From NCBI GenBank assembly GCA_903928895.1, contig CAIYSR010000043.1, positions 1 through 64,000 on the forward strand: a DNA stretch of 64,000 nt. The letters are read 5' to 3'. Every line of letters starts with the position of its first letter. The first letter of the stretch is position 1. This document shows, in pieces, positions 41,948 through 49,512 of the stretch. Under the pieces are notes generated by a model that saw only the letters and a program-made list of their open reading frames with translations, was not told the origin of the DNA and ran no database searches. Source of the DNA: an uncultured Rhodospirillales bacterium (GTDB taxonomy: Bacteria > Pseudomonadota > Alphaproteobacteria > Acetobacterales > Acetobacteraceae). Position numbers and translations under genes: made by a program.

Positions 41948-43612
41948 ATGTGGCGACCGCTTCTCGCGCTGGCTGGCTTGCTTGTTCCAGTGATCGCCCA
42001 GGCGCAGACCGCCGGGGATCCGATCCGGGCGTTGACCATCATCACGCAGCCGCAGGCGGCTGATCCACGGGAGTATCAGGCGGCGCAGATTGTCGCCGAT
42101 GCGTGGCGAAAGTTGGGGTTGACGGTGAATTTGCGGCCGTTGCCGGGCCAGCAGTTTACCCAGGTGGTGTGGTATGAGCGCAAGCGCTGGGATGTGACGA
42201 CGTGGCAGATGGTGGGGCGGCCGGAGCGGGGCGATCCGGATGAGCTGACATACAACTTGTTTGTCTCGGCCAATGCCGAGAACGGGTATGATTTCGTGGG
42301 ATATATCAATCCGGCCTATGACGCGCTGGCGCAGGCGCAGCGGCAGGAGCTTGATCTGGCCAAGCGCAAGGCGCTGGTGCTGGAGGCGCAGGAGATGATC
42401 AACCAGGACCAGCCCTATGGGTTCCTGGTGCATCCGAAGAATGTGGTGGCGTTCAACAAGTCGGTGTGGGACGCGAAATCCTTCGTGGCGCAGGCAGGGA
42501 TCGGCATTCGATCGACGTGGAGCTGGCTGAATGTGGCGCCGCTGGGCGCGCAGAATGATGTCATCCTGAATTCGGTGGCGCCGCCGACGAATTTGAATCC
42601 GTTCAATATTCCGGGGGCGCAGGGCTCCTGGGCGACGGAAATGGTGTGGGACCGGCTGATGCGGGTGGGGCCCGATGGGCTGCCGACGCCGTGGGCGGCG
42701 GAGAAGGTGGAGCGGCCTGATCCGCTCACCGTCAACGTCACGCTGCGCAAGGGAATGACCTGGTCGGACGGCAAGCCGGTGACGATCGAGGACGCGGTGT
42801 TCAGCCTCGAAGCGCCAGGGATGGGCGACAAGTCGCCGATGTACAAGCCGTTCGTGCGCAATATCGCCTCGGTGACGGCGACGGGGGCGGATACGCTCAC
42901 GATCAAGCTCAAGAACCCGGACGCGGCGTTCCTGATTTCGTCGCTGGCGAAGCTCAATCTGGCGCCGAAGCATGTCTGGGCGCCGATCTTCGAGGATTTG
43001 AAGACCAAGCCGCAGACGGCGGAGAGCATCCAGGAGGAGAAGCCGGTGGGCTCGGGGCCGTTCCGGATCGTGAAGGCGGCGTTGAACCAGGAGATCGTGC
43101 TGGAAGCCAATCCGACGCATTGGGCCAAGCCGAAGGTGGCCCGCTGGATCATGCGGATCATGCCGAATGTCGAGGCGGCGTTGGGGGCGCTCAAGTCGGG
43201 CGAGATCAACTTCCTTTCGGACTACACTGGGGACCCGCAGATATTGCGCGATCTGGCGAAGGCGAATCCGAATATCGTGGTGTCCGAGGCGCTGGATATC
43301 GGGTTCCGGTTCCTCGCGTATAACGAGCGGCGGCCGCCGTTCGACAGCAAGCCGTTCCGCCAGGCGCTGTCGGCGATGATCGACCGGCAGTTGCTGGCCG
43401 AGGATGCCTGGGGCGGGGCGGCGGAGCCGTCGAACTCGTGGGTGTCGCCGGCGCTGGAGGCGTGGGCGTCGAAGGATATCGTCAAGCGCGTGCCGGCGAG
43501 CCTGGATCTGGCGGCGGCGCAGAAGCTGCTGAAGGAAGCGGGGTTCGTGCTGGTGGGGGGGATGTTGCATTATCCCGCCGGGGTCAAGGAGACGACGGCG
43601 CCGTTCAATTGA
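41948..43612 (+). CDS. ABC substrate-binding protein, family 5, apparently circularly permuted
   Basis: Secreted protein of 554 residues with signal peptide MWRPLLALAGLLVPVIAQAQ. Its parts are in swapped order relative to the family. Residues about 27-180 (REYQAAQIVADAWRKLGLTV, DPDELTYNLF, PAYDALAQAQRQELDLAKRK, FLVHPKNVVAFNKSVWD) are the usual C-terminal segment. From about 203 (NDVILNSVAPPTNLNPF, VWDRLMRVGPDGLPTPWAAE, LTVNVTLRKGMTWSDGKPV, VGSGPFRIV, LDLAAAQKLLKEAGF) it is the usual N-terminal portion, ending exactly where the C-terminal segment should follow. The class C fold has both termini in one lobe, so such a protein could fold. It probably serves the downstream Dpp-type transporter. 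The binding-protein call is firm; the permutation is inferred by comparison with the upstream paralogue and family knowledge. Confidence 0.88.
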   Translation: MWRPLLALAGLLVPVIAQAQTAGDPIRALTIITQPQAADPREYQAAQIVADAWRKLGLTVNLRPLPGQQFTQVVWYERKRWDVTTWQMVGRPERGDPDELTYNLFVSANAENGYDFVGYINPAYDALAQAQRQELDLAKRKALVLEAQEMINQDQPYGFLVHPKNVVAFNKSVWDAKSFVAQAGIGIRSTWSWLNVAPLGAQNDVILNSVAPPTNLNPFNIPGAQGSWATEMVWDRLMRVGPDGLPTPWAAEKVERPDPLTVNVTLRKGMTWSDGKPVTIEDAVFSLEAPGMGDKSPMYKPFVRNIASVTATGADTLTIKLKNPDAAFLISSLAKLNLAPKHVWAPIFEDLKTKPQTAESIQEEKPVGSGPFRIVKAALNQEIVLEANPTHWAKPKVARWIMRIMPNVEAALGALKSGEINFLSDYTGDPQILRDLAKANPNIVVSEALDIGFRFLAYNERRPPFDSKPFRQALSAMIDRQLLAEDAWGGAAEPSNSWVSPALEAWASKDIVKRVPASLDLAAAQKLLKEAGFVLVGGMLHYPAGVKETTAPFN

Positions 43613-43803
43613 TGGAGGAAGGAAGCGCTTCTTTTTTTGGAAAAAAAGAAGCAAAAAAACTTTATCCGCTTGGGGTTCTTCGGGTTGGAGAGGGGCGAAG
43701 CCAATGAACATTTTGGCTTCGCCGCTCCCCTTGGCGCGATCGCACGGCAACAGGGGGATAAAAGTTTTTTGCTTCTTTTTTTCAAAAAAGAAGCGCTTGC
43801 CTT
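43612..43803. repeat. T-rich nested inverted repeat, copy 5, with inner GGCGAAGCCAA hairpin
   Basis: The left arm is at about 43614-43667 (GGAAGGAAGCGCTTC, T7, GG, A7, GAAGC, A7, CTTTATCC) and the right arm at about 43756-43800 (GGATAAAAGTTTTTTGCTTC, T7, C, A6, GAAGCGCTTGC). The arms are near-complementary. Between them lies a perfect 11-bp hairpin, GGCGAAGCCAA (43694-43704) with TTGGCTTCGCC (43713-43723). It separates the binding protein from the permease genes and may lower downstream expression. Confidence 0.82.
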
Positions 43804-43821
43804 GCCTTGGGCTTGCCTAGG

Positions 43822-44802
43822 ATGCTGCGCGTCGTCGGCGAGCGGGTTGGGCATTTGCTGTTGGTGTTGTGGGTTGTCGCGACGCTGACGTTTTTGATGT
43901 TCCGGTTGATGCCGGGTGATCCGACGTTGAATTTCCTGTCGCCGAGTTTCAATGACGAGACGCGCACGGCGTTGATGCGCAGTTTCGGGTTGGATAAGCC
44001 GTTATGGGAGCAGTACCTGATTTATCTCGGGCAGTTGCTGCGGGGGGATTTCGGGGTTTCGTTTTTGCAGAATCAGCCGGTGAGTGTGCTGCTGTGGGAT
44101 GCGTTGCCGAATACGGCGGTGCTGACGGTGGTGTCGCTGGTGCTGGCGTATGCGATCGGGATTGTGGTGGGGGCGTTTCTGGCGTTCCGGCGGGGGTCGG
44201 TGGTGGAGGCGTTTGTGATCCCGACGGCGCTGGCGACGCGGGCGGCGCCGGAGTTCTGGCTGGGGATGCTGGTGCTGGCGGTGTTCGCGTTCGGGTTGGG
44301 GTGGTTTCCAACGGGGGGGGCGGTGAGCCCGGGGGGGACCATCGGGGGCGTTTGGGAGCGGCTGTTTTCGGCGGATTTCTGGTGGCATTTGTGTCTGCCG
44401 GCGTTGACGCTGACGTTGTTCTTGCAGGGGCTGCCGCTGTTGTTGATGCGGGCGACGATGCTGGAGGTGTTGAACGACGAGTTCATCACGATGGCGAAGA
44501 TGAAGGGGCTGTCGCGGTGGTCGATCGTGATGCGGCATGCGGCGCGTAATGCGTTGCTGCCGGTGGTGACGGCGTTTGCGTTGGGGCTGGGGGCGTCGAT
44601 CGGGGGGAATGTGGTGATCGAGACGGTGTTTGCGTGGCCGGGGATCGGGCGGGTGTTGGTGGGGGCGGTGCAGGCTTCCGATTATCCGCTGGCGCAAGGG
44701 GCGTTCATCATGATCGCGTTTGTGCTGGTGGTGATGAATACGGTGGCGGATATGGCGTATGCGTGGTTGGACCCGCGGGTGTCGGTTGGTGCGCGGAAGT
44801 AG
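43822..44802 (+). CDS. Dipeptide/oligopeptide ABC transporter permease, DppB type
   Basis: Inner-membrane permease of about 326 residues with six membrane segments. The opening RVGHLLLVLWVVATLTFLMFRLMPGDP is diagnostic of the DppB/OppB group, and the coupling loop reads FITMAKMKGLSRWSIVMRHAARNALLP. ATG 43822 is used; a TTG at 43807 is in frame. It follows repeat copy 5 and is closely followed by the DppC-type gene. The coding strand is strikingly G-rich (GGG, GCG, TTG codons) compared with the EPS genes. Confidence 0.93.
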   Translation: MLRVVGERVGHLLLVLWVVATLTFLMFRLMPGDPTLNFLSPSFNDETRTALMRSFGLDKPLWEQYLIYLGQLLRGDFGVSFLQNQPVSVLLWDALPNTAVLTVVSLVLAYAIGIVVGAFLAFRRGSVVEAFVIPTALATRAAPEFWLGMLVLAVFAFGLGWFPTGGAVSPGGTIGGVWERLFSADFWWHLCLPALTLTLFLQGLPLLLMRATMLEVLNDEFITMAKMKGLSRWSIVMRHAARNALLPVVTAFALGLGASIGGNVVIETVFAWPGIGRVLVGAVQASDYPLAQGAFIMIAFVLVVMNTVADMAYAWLDPRVSVGARK

Positions 44803-44803
44803 G

Positions 44804-45646
44804 GTGGTGCGGTTTTTGCGGTCGGAGCCTTTCGCGGTGGCGGGGGTGGCGATCTATGGGGTGATTTTTGCGGCGGCGGTGCTGGCGGATCGGGTGGCGC
44901 CGTATCATCCCACGGAGATTTTGCGGGCGAACCGGCGGATTGCGCGGTATCTGCCGATTTCGGGGGATTTCTGGCTGGGGACGACGTCGTCGGGGATGGA
45001 TATTGCGAGTCAGTTGATCCATGGGGCGCGGACAGCGTTGCAGGTGGGGTTGACCGCCGCGTTCGCGGTGGTGGCGATCGGGACGTTGCTGGGGTTGCTG
45101 GCGGGGTATTTGGGGGGGTGGGTGGACAAGGCGATCACGCGGCTGGCGGATGTGGTGCTGGGGTTGCCGTTCTTGCCGACGATGCTGGTGCTGGCGTCGC
45201 TGACACGGCCGGGGACGGGGATTGTGGTGTTCACGGTGACGGCGTTGTTGTGGCCGAATACGGCGCGGGTGATCCGGAGCCAGGTGTTGTCGTTGCGCGA
45301 GCGGGCGTGGGTGGAGGCGGCGCGGGTGACGGGGTGTTCGAATGCGCGGATCATGTTCGTGCATATTTTGCCGCAGGTGTTGCCGTTGGCGGCGCTGTAT
45401 GGGTCGGTGGCGATCGGGTGGGCGATTTTGGCGGAGGCGGCGGCGTCGTTTCTGGGGTTCGGGGACCCGGCTTCGATGTCGTGGGGGGTGATGTTGCAGG
45501 ATGCTTATGCGAACCAGGCGTTGTCGCGGGGGGCGTGGAACTGGTTTGTGCCGCCGGGGGTGGCGATTTTGGCGATGGTGTTGGCGGGGTTCATGATTTC
45601 ACGCGGGTCGGAGAAGCTGTTGTTTCCGAAACTGGGGGACACGTGA
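44804..45646 (+). CDS. Dipeptide/oligopeptide ABC transporter permease, DppC type
   Basis: Second permease of about 280 residues. It carries the DppC-type APYHPTE segment, a binding-protein-dependent transport domain with about five to six membrane segments and the coupling loop EAARVTGCSNARIMFVHILPQVLP. GTG 44804, just behind GGAAGTAG and two bases after the DppB stop, is the preferred start; in-frame ATG 44759 and GTG 44789/44807 are alternatives, so the N-terminus is uncertain by up to 15 residues. Its stop overlaps the next ATG (GTGATG), implying coupling with the ATPase. Confidence 0.9.
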   Translation: MVRFLRSEPFAVAGVAIYGVIFAAAVLADRVAPYHPTEILRANRRIARYLPISGDFWLGTTSSGMDIASQLIHGARTALQVGLTAAFAVVAIGTLLGLLAGYLGGWVDKAITRLADVVLGLPFLPTMLVLASLTRPGTGIVVFTVTALLWPNTARVIRSQVLSLRERAWVEAARVTGCSNARIMFVHILPQVLPLAALYGSVAIGWAILAEAAASFLGFGDPASMSWGVMLQDAYANQALSRGAWNWFVPPGVAILAMVLAGFMISRGSEKLLFPKLGDT

Positions 45647-46632
45647 TGCTGCTCTCGGTGCGGGATTTCCAGGTGCATTATGCGTCCCGCGCGGGGATGG
45701 TACGGGCGGTGGATGGGGTGGATCTGGAGGTGCCAGCGGGGTCGATCGTGGGGCTGGTGGGGGAGAGTGGGTGTGGGAAGTCGACGTTGGGGCGGGCGTT
45801 GATGGGGGTGTTGCCGGATGCGGCGCGGGTGGCGGGGGGGAGTGTGGTGTTCGAGGGGCGGGAGCTGGTGGGGGCGGCGGAGCGGGTGCGGCGGGAGGTG
45901 CGGTGGCGGCGGATGTCGTTTATTCCGCAGACGGCAATGAATGCGTTGGATCCGGTGTTGCGGCTGCGGGCGCAGATGCTGGAGGTGTTGATGGAGCGGG
46001 GGGGGCTGGGGCGGGCGGCGGCGTTGGCGCGGGCGGAGGGGTTGTTTCGGCAGGTGGGGTTGGATCCGGGGCGGTTGGGGGATTATCCGCATCAGTTCAG
46101 CGGGGGGATGCGGCAGCGGGCGTCGATTGCGTTGGCGTTGGCGTTGGAGCCGGCGCTGGTGATCGCGGATGAGCCGGTGACGGCGCTCGATGTGATCGTG
46201 CAGCGCCAGGTGCTGGATGTGATGCGGGATTTGCAGGCGCGGCTGGGGATCGCGATGATTCTGGTGACGCATGACATGGCGGTGGTGGCGTATGCGTGCG
46301 ACCGGGTGGCGGTGATGTATGCGGGGCGGATTGTGGAGGCGGGGGGGGCTGCGGATGTGCTGGAGCGGCCGCGGCATCCTTATACGATGGGGCTGACGCA
46401 TGCGTTTCCGGACGTGCATGGGGGGACGGCGGAGTTGGTGCCGATCGAGGGGTCGCCGCCGGTGTTGATCGATCCGAAGCCGGGGTGCCGGTTTGCGGCG
46501 CGCTGTCCGTTTGCGGTGGCGCGTTGTTTTGCGGAGACGCCGGCGATGGTGGGGGGGGTGGCGTGTTTCCGGGCGGCGGAGGCCCCTGCCCTGCGCACCG
46601 CGGCGGCGTTGCCGGCGACGTGGGCGGCATGA
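45646..46632 (+). CDS. Dipeptide/oligopeptide ABC transporter ATP-binding protein, DppD type
   Basis: Cytoplasmic ATPase of 328 residues. Walker A GLVGESGCGKSTLG, Q-loop FIPQTAMNALDP, signature FSGGMRQR, Walker B ALVIADEPVTALD and the switch histidine in LVTHDM are all intact. The C-terminal oligopeptide-type extension includes a Cys-rich CRFAARCPFAVARC motif that holds an iron-sulfur cluster in some relatives. ATG 45646 overlaps the DppC stop. Together with the DppF-type protein it powers the importer. Confidence 0.95.
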   Translation: MLLSVRDFQVHYASRAGMVRAVDGVDLEVPAGSIVGLVGESGCGKSTLGRALMGVLPDAARVAGGSVVFEGRELVGAAERVRREVRWRRMSFIPQTAMNALDPVLRLRAQMLEVLMERGGLGRAAALARAEGLFRQVGLDPGRLGDYPHQFSGGMRQRASIALALALEPALVIADEPVTALDVIVQRQVLDVMRDLQARLGIAMILVTHDMAVVAYACDRVAVMYAGRIVEAGGAADVLERPRHPYTMGLTHAFPDVHGGTAELVPIEGSPPVLIDPKPGCRFAARCPFAVARCFAETPAMVGGVACFRAAEAPALRTAAALPATWAA

Positions 46633-46660
46633 GGATGTACCGCGTCGAGCAAGCAGGCAT

Positions 46661-46740
46661 GGATAAAAGTTTTTGGCTCCCTTTTTTCAAAAAGGGAGTG
46701 CTGTTCTTTTTTAAAAAAAAGAACCAAAAAACTTTTATCC
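46661..46740. repeat. T-rich nested inverted repeat, copy 6
   Basis: The left arm at 46661-46698 (GGATAAAAGTTTTTGGCTCC, T6, C, A5, GGGAG) and right arm at 46701-46740 (CTGTTCTTTTTT, A8, GAACC, A6, CTTTTATCC) face each other with hardly any loop. The outer GGATAAAAGTTTTTGG/CCAAAAAACTTTTATCC pair is nearly perfect. It lies between the two ATPase genes. Confidence 0.8.
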
Positions 46741-46804
46741 TTTGTCTGCTTGATCTTCACCGAATTTTTGGCTTCCGCGGCTTGCGCCGGCCAGGGGTTT
46801 TCGC

Positions 46805-47758
46805 ATGAGTGCGGTGATTGTTGCGGAGGGGTTGGAGAAGGTTTTTCACTCGGGTGGGCGGGTGGTGCGGGCGGTGCAGGGGGTTTCGCTCGCGGTTTCG
46901 GCGGGGGAGGCGTTGGGGATTGTGGGGGAGTCCGGCTGCGGGAAGACGACGACGGCGCGGATGTTGTTGCGGCTGGAGGAGCCGACGGGGGGGCGGATTG
47001 TCTTCGAGGGGGAGGATATCACGCATCGGAGGGGTGGGGCGCTGCTGCCGTTTCGGGCGCGGGCGCAGTTGGTGTTTCAGAATCCGTTCGATGCCTTGAA
47101 CCCGCGGTTCACGATCAGGCGGTCGCTGGCGGAGCCGTTGCGGAATTTCGGGGTGCCGAAAGAGGAGCATGCGGCGCGGATCGAGGCGGTGATGGCGCGG
47201 GTGCGGTTGACGCCGACGGCGGCGTGGTTGGATCGGCATCCGCATGAGTTGTCCGGGGGGCAGTTGCAGCGGGTGGTGCTGGCGCGGGCGTTGATCCCAG
47301 GGCCGAAGCTGATTGTGGCGGATGAGCCGGTGTCGATGCTGGATGTGTCGGTGCGGGCGGGGATCTTGAATTTGCTGCGGGCGGCGCGGGATGAGCTGGG
47401 GTTGGCGGCGATCTATATCAGCCATGATCTCGCGCTGATCCGCTACGTCTGCGAGCGGACGCTGGTGATGTATCTCGGGCGGGTGGTGGAGGAGGGGCCG
47501 ACGGTCGATCTGATCGAGCGGCCACATCATCCTTATACGCGGGCGCTGGTGGCGGCGGTCCCGGTGCCGCGGGTGGAGCAGGATCGGGCGGCTTTGCCGA
47601 TCAAGGGGGCGTTGTCGGACGCGCCGCTGGCCGGTGGCGGGTGTGCGTTCCGGGATCGGTGTTTGCAGGCGTTTTCGCGGTGCGAAGTCGAGGCGCCGGG
47701 GTTGCGTGTTGTCGAAGGTGGACGGAAGGTCGCTTGTCATCTTGGAGAATTCGTATGA
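46805..47758 (+). CDS. Dipeptide/oligopeptide ABC transporter ATP-binding protein, DppF type
   Basis: Second ATPase of 317 residues, with Walker A GIVGESGCGKTTTAR, Q-loop LVFQNPFDALNPR, signature LSGGQLQR, Walker B LIVADEPVSMLDV and switch YISHDL. The C-terminal segment GCAFRDRCLQAFSRC again holds paired cysteines. Its stop overlaps the ATG of the hyuB gene (ATGA), so transport and hydantoinase genes are translationally coupled, strong evidence that the imported compound is the HyuAB substrate or related to it. Confidence 0.95.
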   Translation: MSAVIVAEGLEKVFHSGGRVVRAVQGVSLAVSAGEALGIVGESGCGKTTTARMLLRLEEPTGGRIVFEGEDITHRRGGALLPFRARAQLVFQNPFDALNPRFTIRRSLAEPLRNFGVPKEEHAARIEAVMARVRLTPTAAWLDRHPHELSGGQLQRVVLARALIPGPKLIVADEPVSMLDVSVRAGILNLLRAARDELGLAAIYISHDLALIRYVCERTLVMYLGRVVEEGPTVDLIERPHHPYTRALVAAVPVPRVEQDRAALPIKGALSDAPLAGGGCAFRDRCLQAFSRCEVEAPGLRVVEGGRKVACHLGEFV

Positions 47759-49512
47759 GCGCGTGCGATCCGGTTACGCTGGAGATTATTCGGGGCGCCA
47801 TTCGGGCGGCGCAGGCGGAGATGGAGGCGCTGATCGAGCGGACCGCGATTTCGGCGTTCATCCGCGAGAAGAAGGATTTCTATACCGCGCTGTTCGATGC
47901 CGACGGGGTGATGACGGTGGGGTCCAACGTGCCGGTGTTCGGGGATATTTGCGGGCCGGTGTTTGCGAAGTTTCCGATCGAGACGATCCAGCCCGGGGAT
48001 TTGTATTGGTACAACGACTGCTACGGGAGCAAGGGGGCGGTTTCGCATTCGAACGACCAGGTGTTCCTGGCGCCGGTGTTTCATGAGGGGCAGCGGGTCG
48101 CGTTCGTGATGGGGTGGGCGCATTTCGCGGATATCGGGGGGATCAGGCCGGGGTCGATCAGCCCGGATGCGACGGATATTTTCCAGGAGGGGATCATCAT
48201 TCCGCCGACCAAGCTGATCGATCGGGGGGTGACGAACGAGGCGACGCTGGAGATTTTCTACCGGAATTCGCGCTATCCGGCGACGGCGCAGGGCGATACG
48301 CGGGCGCTGATGGCGAGCGTGGAACTCGGGATCAAGCGGATGGCGGAGATCGCGGGGCGGTTCGGGCCTGAGGTGCTGGCGGATGCGCTGGCGCAGTTGT
48401 TCGAGCGGACGCGGACGCTGGTGCGGGCCAAGCTGCGCGAGACGTTCCCGGTGGGGACGCATCGGTTCACGGATGCGCTGGATACGGACGGGCATGGGTC
48501 GGGGCCGGTGAAGCTGCGGTTCGCGCTGACGCGGACGCCGGAGGATCGGTTCATTCTGGATGCCACCGAGAGCGACGATCAGACGAAGGGGCCGGTCAAT
48601 TTCCTGATGAACCGGGATATGCCGGGGATGGCGCTGGGGCTGTATTTCATCGGCGGCGATGCGGCGCAGGTGTGCAATGCGGGGGGACCGCGGGCGATCG
48701 ATGAGATCGTGTTGCGGCCAGGCTCGGTGTTGCAGCCCAATTTTCCGGCGCCGCTGGGGATGCGGGGGATGACGATGATGCGGGTGCTGGCGACGTTGAA
48801 TGGGCTGATCAATGTGGCCGGCACGCCGGCGCCGGCGGCGCATTCGGCGTATGTGATCATGTTGTTGCGCGGGCTGGCGGGGGGCAAGCCGTTCCTGATG
48901 TCGGACGGGCTGGGCGTGGGGTATGGGGCGCGGCCGGCGGCGGATGGGATCGATACGGTGTATTTCGTGGCGCAGGAGAATTATCCGGTCGAGTTCCTGG
49001 AACTCGGCTATCCGGTGCGGCTGACGACGTATGGGGTAAATATCGATTCCGGCGGGGCCGGGCGGTGGCGCGGCGGGTGCGGGATTGTGCGGGAGTATGA
49101 GATTCTGGCGGAAAGCTCGGAGCTGGCGGTGCGGATCGACAGCGTGACCAATCCGCCGTGGGGGGTGAATGGCGGGAAATGTGGCGGGGTTGGCGGCGCG
49201 GTGGTCAATCCTGGGACGCCGCAGGAGCGGGTTTTGAAGCCGCTGTCGGATGGGAACAAGCTGAAGCCGGGGGATATTTTGCGGATCTTTACGGGCGGTG
49301 GCGGGGGGCATGGGCATCCGCATGACCGGCCGGCCGAGGAGGTGTTGCGCGATGTGGCCAACGGGTTTGTCTCGGTGGCGGCGGCAGCGCGGGAGTATGG
49401 GGTGGTGATCCGCGATCATGCGGTGGATTCGGCGGCGACCGCGGCGGCACGGGCTGTGCGGCCGGCTGTGAAGGGCTTTCATCGCGTGGAGTATGTCGAT
49501 GCCGTTGTCTAA
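47755..49512 (+). CDS. hyuB: Hydantoinase B/oxoprolinase family protein
   Basis: Cytoplasmic protein of 585 residues belonging to the HyuB/oxoprolinase-B family. With HyuA it forms an ATP-dependent amidohydrolase opening cyclic amides such as hydantoins, 5-oxoproline or N-methylhydantoin; acetone- and acetophenone-carboxylase subunits are related. Typical segments are DPVTLEIIRGAIRAAQAEMEALIERTA at the start, PGDLYWYNDCYGS, HFADIGG, DGHGSGPVKLRF, LPLG-like APLGMRGM, SGGAGRWRGGCGIVREYE and GGGGGHGHPHDR. It overlaps dppF by 4 bases and hyuA by 14 bases. The exact substrate cannot be set by sequence. Confidence 0.93.
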   Translation: MSACDPVTLEIIRGAIRAAQAEMEALIERTAISAFIREKKDFYTALFDADGVMTVGSNVPVFGDICGPVFAKFPIETIQPGDLYWYNDCYGSKGAVSHSNDQVFLAPVFHEGQRVAFVMGWAHFADIGGIRPGSISPDATDIFQEGIIIPPTKLIDRGVTNEATLEIFYRNSRYPATAQGDTRALMASVELGIKRMAEIAGRFGPEVLADALAQLFERTRTLVRAKLRETFPVGTHRFTDALDTDGHGSGPVKLRFALTRTPEDRFILDATESDDQTKGPVNFLMNRDMPGMALGLYFIGGDAAQVCNAGGPRAIDEIVLRPGSVLQPNFPAPLGMRGMTMMRVLATLNGLINVAGTPAPAAHSAYVIMLLRGLAGGKPFLMSDGLGVGYGARPAADGIDTVYFVAQENYPVEFLELGYPVRLTTYGVNIDSGGAGRWRGGCGIVREYEILAESSELAVRIDSVTNPPWGVNGGKCGGVGGAVVNPGTPQERVLKPLSDGNKLKPGDILRIFTGGGGGHGHPHDRPAEEVLRDVANGFVSVAAAAREYGVVIRDHAVDSAATAAARAVRPAVKGFHRVEYVDAVV

